From Purpureocillium takamizusanense (Eukaryota; Ascomycota; Sordariomycetes; Hypocreales; Ophiocordycipitaceae), in the NCBI RefSeq assembly GCF_022605165.1, contig NC_063075.1:1116001-1180000 (forward strand): a stretch of 64,000 bases of DNA, read 5' to 3'. The notes below the pieces were generated by a model. It had not been told where the DNA came from and did not search any database. It was given only the letters and a program-made list of their open reading frames with translations. This document shows positions 58,410 to 64,000 of this stretch, one piece after another. Position numbers and translations under genes: made by a program. How positions within the stretch are numbered: position 1 is the stretch's first letter; the number at the start of each line of letters is the position of its first letter.

Positions 58410-58425
58410 ACGCGACGAGACGCGA
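58410..58425. promoter_or_regulatory. Tandem ACGCGA (MCB-like) sites before the primase gene
   Basis: ACGCGA occurs at 58410-58415 and 58420-58425, one helical turn apart, 82 and 92 bp upstream of the primase start. ACGCGA fits WCGCGW, the core recognised by fungal MBF at G1/S genes. A match to the strict ACGCGT form is not present. Confidence 0.45.
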
Positions 58426-58684
58426 CGGGTGTGGAGTTTCAATTAAGAGCGCGAGCCAACCAAGACGACCTGCGTGACCCTTTCGTACAGGTAAGTACTC
58501 TATACTGTATGTCAAGCGCGGTGATAGGGGTGTCGTCCCCCCAGTACCCCCACTACGCTAGGTACAGGTACCTCTTCTTTGGCCAGTGATGTGAAACGAC
58601 TGGCGCCGAGAGGCCGACTGTCCTACCCTGCGTCATCAACACCGCGACCGATCAACTCCAGAGGCGAGGGCCTTCTGCGTCGCC

Positions 58685-59327
58685 ATGTCACCTACGCTCC
58701 GGCAGAGCAGCAGACGGCCCCTTCAGAGGAGTTGCCGGTTGACTAGAGCATTCAAAATACCCAAAGAGGTCGGTCAATAATGGTCCCGGTCGCGGCGGGA
58801 ATCGCTACTCACGTGTGCAACAGTTGATTGCTTATGGCGGGAACCCGGGACCGCTCCTCGCCAGATTACCAACCGAGCTGCTCGTCCGGCTTTTCGCAGA
58901 AGCGGAACCCGTGGACGACATTATCCTGGCCTTCTCCTGCAAGGCGCTTCTCAGCGTTGCCGCCTTGTGTCATCTGAAAGTGCCAGACCCGACACTGCAC
59001 CGGAAAAGACGAAGCCTTTCGGCACCAAGGGACACAGGGGAGGTGAGTTGCTGTTTGTGTTTGCATATGTCAGACCTGCTCTGTCGTCTCCGGCCGCGAG
59101 ACTCGAGACGCAGGATTGACAGGACCTGGAATCTGTGCGTGGACTGCTGCAGGTACCTGCCGACTCGCAGGGGGTACTGGGCAGCGCAGCTGGCTCAGAT
59201 TGACACGTCGGCATGGAGCAGGGCCGAGGACAAGTCATGGCAACTCTCAGTCAAGTGGTTTGCTGCCGGAATCAAGGTACAGTGCCCTCGCTGCAGGCTG
59301 GTCGAGTACATGGGGGAGGAGGAGTAG
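58685..59327 (+). CDS. F-box-type protein with a Cys-rich C-terminal half, 195 aa
   Basis: Modelled as exons 58685-58768 and 58824-59327 with a 55-nt intron; the second exon has no ATG of its own before the domain, so an upstream exon is needed. ARLPTELLVRLFAEAEPVDDII (about residues 38-60) fits an F-box start, the Skp1-binding part of SCF ubiquitin ligases. The C-terminal half has Cys pairs in CCLCLHMSDLLC, LCVDCC and CPRC, suggesting a zinc-bound module common in fungal F-box proteins of unknown target. The sequence GTGAGT near 59043 could be a donor, but reading through keeps the Cys motifs. The substrate is unknown. Confidence 0.6.
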
Positions 59328-60699
59328 AAGGAAGCAATGCGCGGCGGTGGGGAGGCAACGAGAGTCTCTTCTACGGCCTATCGAGTCCTGCCAACTACGA
59401 TGCGCAGACGACTGTGGCGGCTCCCTCGCGTAACAAACAATGGCGACGTTCATATTCAAACCGGGCATCAGGGCCAAAGAGTGCGTGCCAAGATGAGGAA
59501 GCGAGGACAGTGACTGACCAGGACTCGGAGAACCCGTGGGCCGGGTCCGGGATCATCGCCCCCCCTGTCGCGCCGGAGGATTATGCCGAGTTGCGGAGCG
59601 GCCCTCGGCCGGCAGAAGCCAGACGCGGCTGGGGGCTACCCTGGCAGGCATGCCGTCCGTGGTCTCGTGACGCTGTGTCGCAGGAGACAGACAAACAATT
59701 GTATTGCACTCGGAGGCTGGCGCAGTGCGCAATTGGTGCCTGCGTGGATATGTATCCACGTAGTGGTTATGTAGACTGCGTGCTCGTGGCGAGCGCGAGA
59801 CGGCGCTCATTTACCAGTACGAGGTCCGGACCGTTCCAAGCGCCCCCGGTCAGTGTCCCCCGCCCTTTCCCCATTGCCTGGCAGGGCAGGGCGGGAGAAG
59901 ATGGGGGCGGGCGGGCGGTCGGCGAGGTGGTGGTGGTGGTGGTGGTCCGGAGGAACTCCGCTGGAGGAAACGTAGCATCCACGACGCAAGACGCCCGCCT
60001 ACTGGCTGGCCGGCATACAACACAACCCTGACGAGAGGGCGGGAGAGACAGAGAGACAGCATAACAACAGCAGAAGTAATTTCCAGCTCATTACCGTTGG
60101 CAAGTGGTTTGTCCTCGACCCCCGTCTCTCGCTCGGCTCATCAGATTGGCGGCTCGGCCGGGAATGGGAGGGCAGGGCGTCCCGTTCCAGCAGTGGGCGA
60201 CGCAAGCATTCCAGGGGACGGGGCCAGCCATGGCTTGCGGAAGCCAAGGTTTGGTAGGGTAAAAGTGAGTTCCATCGGCGCGCGTAGATGGACTGGTTGG
60301 AGGGTCCCTCCACTGAAGAGGCCGCTGTGCTTGGCCAAGGTCGTGCACGGTGGATGGGTGTACCTGCCTCCTCCGTAGGTAGGCTGGCAGCGCTGTTATC
60401 ATTGATCAATGACTCAACTGCGCGCACGGAGGCGTCGGCGGCCATCCGTTCCAATTCGTCGAGGCCCTGTCGCCTATCAATCTTCATTGAGGTGCCGTGC
60501 ACCGCTGAAAAAAATACCTTAGGTTAACAGTAGGACGGGAGGTCTCAGTGTAAGGTACCACAGGGCAGGGCATGCACCGACGTAGCAAGGTACCTAGGTA
60601 TTCTGTTAGTAGGTAGCTGCTTCAAACCGCTGGAGAAGAAGACCTGGAAGCAGCCCGAGCCCGGCAGGCCTCACTCACTTCAGGGAGTGGAGTGCCCAC
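59328..60699. other. Intergenic region, no gene supported
   Basis: This lies between the F-box-type gene and the long leader of the kinase gene. It contains a GGT run (59926-59946) and TACCTA/TAGGTA words near 60590. A frame of 272 codons (59213-60031) overlaps the F-box-type gene's end and looks random. Confidence 0.45.
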
Positions 60700-61233
60700 A
60701 TGGAGTGGAGTGGAGCCCCCAGTGGACAACCCAAAATCGAGGAAGCTGCCACTGGCGAGCTCCCATCCATGCACGAACGTCCGTCTCTGGCCGGGACGGG
60801 TCTCTTTCAACCTCAACCGTTTGATCGTCCGTCGCCGCCGCTCTGCTTCACCATCCATCACCACCACCACCGCCACCCTCCGCGTCCGCCTCCCAGGCTC
60901 GCTGCCGTCGTCCGCCGCCCGCCGCCCGCTCCAAGGCACACAATACCGCGCCCATGTCCTTGTTATAGAAGAGCCTCGACCTTGGTCCCCTCCCTCGACC
61001 CGCCACAACCCTCCATCGTCCGCCCGCCCTCCCGCTTCAACCAGGTGGTGACTCCGGCGCGCCCAAGCACCCCGGCCGGCCATCTCGACTGGCACCCCGT
61101 CGTGCACGACGCGACGCAGCGTCACAGCGTACGAGCCCACCCACGCACTGCCGCTGTCATCCCCCATGACGTGTTGGGCCTTGGGACTAAACCAAAGCCT
61201 ATGCAGACAACCTTTGTGACGGCGCAACCATGA
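60700..61233 (+). promoter_or_regulatory. Upstream open frame overlapping the kinase start (ATGA)
   Basis: An ATG at 60700 opens a 177-codon Pro/His/Arg-rich frame; a further in-frame ATG at 61201 gives a ten-codon version. Both end at TGA 61231-61233, which overlaps the kinase ATG at 61230-61232. Such an arrangement permits termination-coupled reinitiation. It could equally be leader DNA that is not in the transcript. Confidence 0.35.
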
Positions 61234-63373
61234 ACAGCCCGCCACAGCCCCGAATGACGACGACTTTATCCTCCGACAAACCTACTCATGCTCGCTCCAA
61301 TGCTCTCCAAGACGCAATCTCTGCTGTTGCCCACGATGCCTCTGCATCGCCAGCCCAGTCCGCCGTTCTCTTCCGGGCCAACACCATCGCGCCTTCGCCT
61401 CCCCCGTCCCAGATAGAACAACAGCATCCGAGGCTGCTCCCGACGACTGCTCAATCCGCCACGGACAAGTCCTCGAACGGCCCCGCGACGCCCCTTCGAA
61501 TATCCACCGACCTCCAACCGCGCACTCCGAACGCGTCGACTGCCCTGCCGCCGCCTGATTCTCTTAGCTCCAACAGGAATTTGTCGCCGTCGCGCTTCAC
61601 AGCCCGCAAGGCCTCCGCTGGCAGCCTCCACTCAGTGTCGAGAACGCCGAGCCTCAAAGCCGCCCTCACAAACAGCATTGGATCCGCTGGGACCAGTAGC
61701 GTCATCCCGAGCCCCGTCATCGCGGCCATGGGCGACATGACACCCCTGCCGAGCCCGCTACTGTCTGGTGACTCCCCCGGGCCGTGGAAGAAGCTGGGAC
61801 CTGCCGAGCCCTCGTCGCCTCCCCGCCGCGCCCGGCTACGAAGCCTGGGAGAGGCATCGGTGCTCGTCACGTCCGGAGGCGAGCCAATCGAAGTGGCTGC
61901 CGCTCACGCTTCGAAACGCAAGATGTATGCCAGCCTCGACGGAGCACATGCCGTCCCGCCGCCACCAATCTCCCACGACATGCAGCAGTCCCAGCAGTCT
62001 CATCACTCGAGGGCCCGAAGCATCAGCGACTACGTCCCGGAGCCCATGACCTCGCCTAAGCGACCCGTGGTCGTCTCGGGCTCGCATGCTAGGAGAGCTC
62101 CCTCGGACAGCATGGAGGCGCATATCAGGAGGGAACCCAATTATGCAGAGTCCCGCGGCCTGACTGCCGTTGCACCCCCCCCCACGCCCCCTCCCAGTGA
62201 GTCGTCAAGGGACTCGTCCGACGCGACCAAACCCAAGGAATCGCGGTACGAGTATTTTCATGCCCGGACCAGGGGCGACAACAAGCTGCGGCGATGGAGG
62301 GCCATCAGCTTCCTTGGCCAGGGCACCTTCAGCCGGGTCATGCTTGCTACAAGTCAGACGGACCCCGGGGGTGGCACAACCACGCAGCCGGGCTCAGGGT
62401 CTATGTCGCCCGCCGCCGACGGCAGCTTGGATCGCAAGAAGCTGGTGGCGATCAAGGTCTGTGAACATGGACCCCGTGGCGGCGCGTCTGAGGAGCGCGT
62501 CGAGATGAGCCTGAAGCGCGAGCTTGAGATCATGCAGAGCATACATCACCCGTCACTCGTCAACCTCAAAGCGTGGAGTATCGAGCCCACGCGGGCCATC
62601 CTGGTGCTGAGCTACTGCCCTGGCGGCGACCTGTTCGACATTGCCACGGCTCACCGGAGCATTTTGAAGCCTGCACTGATGAGGAGAATGTTTGCCGAGA
62701 TTGTTGGTGCGGTCGGCTACCTGCACGAGCGGCGCATCGTCCATCGAGACATCAAGCTCGAGAGTAAGTTTAGACCGCCATTCGGTGAAGGGCACCAAGC
62801 TGACCTTGTTCAGACGTGCTCGTCAACCTCACGCCGGAAGAGCTCGGAGATCCGGCCATTGACTGGCAGACATTTCCCCATTCAATCGTCACCGTCGCCG
62901 ACCTCGGCCTCTCGCGCCGCATCGCTGATGACGAGAAGCTCGAGACGCGATGCGGCTCCGACGATTATGCCGCCCCTGAGGTCATCATGGGCCAGCCCTA
63001 CGACGGCCGCGCCACCGATGCCTGGTCTCTCGGTGTGCTGTTGTACGCCCTGCTCGAGGCCCGTTTGCCCTTCGATCCGCATCCCGGGATGAGCGATGCC
63101 CACCGCATGCGCAGCCGCACCAGCCACCGCATCGCGCGCGTGGAGTGGCGATGGGCCGAGTACGCCGGCGAAGACGGCGACCACGAGGCCAACGAGGCCA
63201 AGTTTGCCGAGAACAACCTCCTCGGCGCCATGGAGATCACCGAGGGTCTCCTCAAGCGGGCTCGCAGTCGCTGGAGCGTCGCCAAGGTGGCCGCGCAAGA
63301 GTGGGTGCGGGATGCCCTCAAGATACCTGGTGGCCTTCAGTTTAGGGAAGAAGACGACGGACAGGAGGTGTAA
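61230..63373 (+). CDS. Serine/threonine protein kinase with a long disordered N-terminus, 697 aa
   Basis: Exons 61230-62763 and 62814-63373, intron GTAAGT...CAG in phase. Residues 1-340 are rich in Ser, Pro and Thr with SP/TP sites. The kinase domain has the glycine loop GQGTFSRV (from residue 363), VAIK (Lys409), LKRELEIM on helix C, HRDIKLEN (505-512), DLG in place of DFG (541-543) and APE (565-567). An insert of about 20 residues follows HRDIKLEN before the DLG motif. DLG is tolerated in active kinases, so activity is expected. The domain recalls the fungal Prr1/Prr2-type branch, but I am not sure of that placement. After the activation segment the C-lobe has an acidic stretch (AGEDGDHEANEAKF) instead of a compact loop. 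Confidence 0.9.
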
Positions 63374-64000
63374 CGACATCAGCTTTTACCTACCTCTTCG
63401 TTTTCCGCCTCGCTCAGCCAATGGACTTGGAGTGGCGCCATTTCGAGTATTGTCCGTCTCCCTTGCCCTGTTTTCTTTGCGATTTAAGACGGACGTGCTA
63501 TTGTTCTCTCACTTCAGCCGCGCGTAATGGAGTTTGTTCACCTCCTATACCTATTTATATGTCCCTAACACAGCTTCACTTCAAAACTTTGCGTCACTAG
63601 GGTCTGTTTTTCTAGGGAATTGTTTCCTTTTACCATGACACATGTTTCTGTTGTTTTGTTCGATTCTCCCCATCCTCTTTCGTTCTCTTCTTTTCGTAAC
63701 GACAGGAGGTGCGGACGGCTTTTGCGATGTTTCAACGGTTAACGATGTATACTGGCGGCGCACGGGCGATGGAACGGGGAGACAGAGGGACGACGGAAAG
63801 GGACAAAGCCAAGAGCAGAAATGGACAGGGGTCGACGGGACAGGAATCGGACAGGTAGGCGTGAACGGAGGAGGACGGACAAACAGATGAGAGGGGCACA
63901 CAGACGGAAACGGATATGATGGGTTGGGATGGTGAGTCCGTTCGCTTCCAAACGCAATTGTTGTATTGTACGTACTCAACGCCGGCGCAGAGCCGGGAAC
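63374..64000. other. 3' region of the kinase gene to the window end
   Basis: T-rich stretches just after the stop codon are consistent with a 3' UTR. From about 63760 the DNA is purine-rich. No further gene is supported before the edge. Confidence 0.4.

Noticed and set aside
59213..60031. Plus-strand open frame of 272 codons after the F-box-type gene
   Set aside because: It overlaps the end of a better supported gene in another frame, runs through a GGT repeat and has random-looking composition.

Overview
The window looks like nuclear DNA of a filamentous ascomycete, most likely a Sordariomycete of the Hypocreales. This is inferred from short GT-AG introns (about 45-105 nt), GC-rich third positions, a Zn2Cys6 regulator, a hydrophobin-type secreted protein, a dynamin-like GTPase with a C-terminal effector domain, and one very AT-rich island of the kind left by RIP. 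The species cannot be named from sequence alone. I support 13 protein-coding genes and one pseudogene in 64 kb, which is sparse for a fungus. No tRNA, rRNA, CRISPR array or intact transposon was seen.

Left part (1-10.8 kb): an ankyrin/CorA-like gene truncated by the window edge, diverging from a Nudix hydrolase; a serine beta-lactamase-like hydrolase; a decayed fragment of a C-terminal thioester-reductase domain (remnant of an NRPS-like or PKS enzyme); a four-exon dynamin-like GTPase; and a small hydrophobin-like secreted protein. Middle-left (15.3-27.3 kb) is the densest part and is mostly metabolic: a ten-exon MFS anion permease, mitochondrial succinyl-CoA:3-ketoacid CoA-transferase, a peroxisomal AhpD-like protein ending in SKL, a mitochondrial di/oxodicarboxylate-type carrier with an abnormal 5' end, and a Zn2Cys6 regulator convergent with it. 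The CoA-transferase, the peroxisomal protein and the carrier would all act in organelle carbon or acyl-CoA metabolism. Any co-regulation is inference.

Right part (27-64 kb): two long non-coding tracts (about 11 and 10 kb) flank an isolated 93-residue zinc-ribbon-like protein. A large single-exon membrane sulfatase-fold protein lies left of the first tract. To the right lie the DNA primase large subunit, a divergent F-box-type protein and a protein kinase with a long disordered N-terminus. The second tract holds a RIP-like AT-rich island with a striking GC-rich hairpin at its border.

Several genes have notable 5' architecture: ATG-free leaders of 756 and 630 nt before the sulfatase-fold and zinc-ribbon genes, an upstream reading frame that ends on the kinase start codon (ATGA overlap), and two ACGCGA sites exactly 10 bp apart before the primase gene. 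Exon models were built by hand from GT/AG sites, reading phase and recalled family similarity; no search or transcript data were available.
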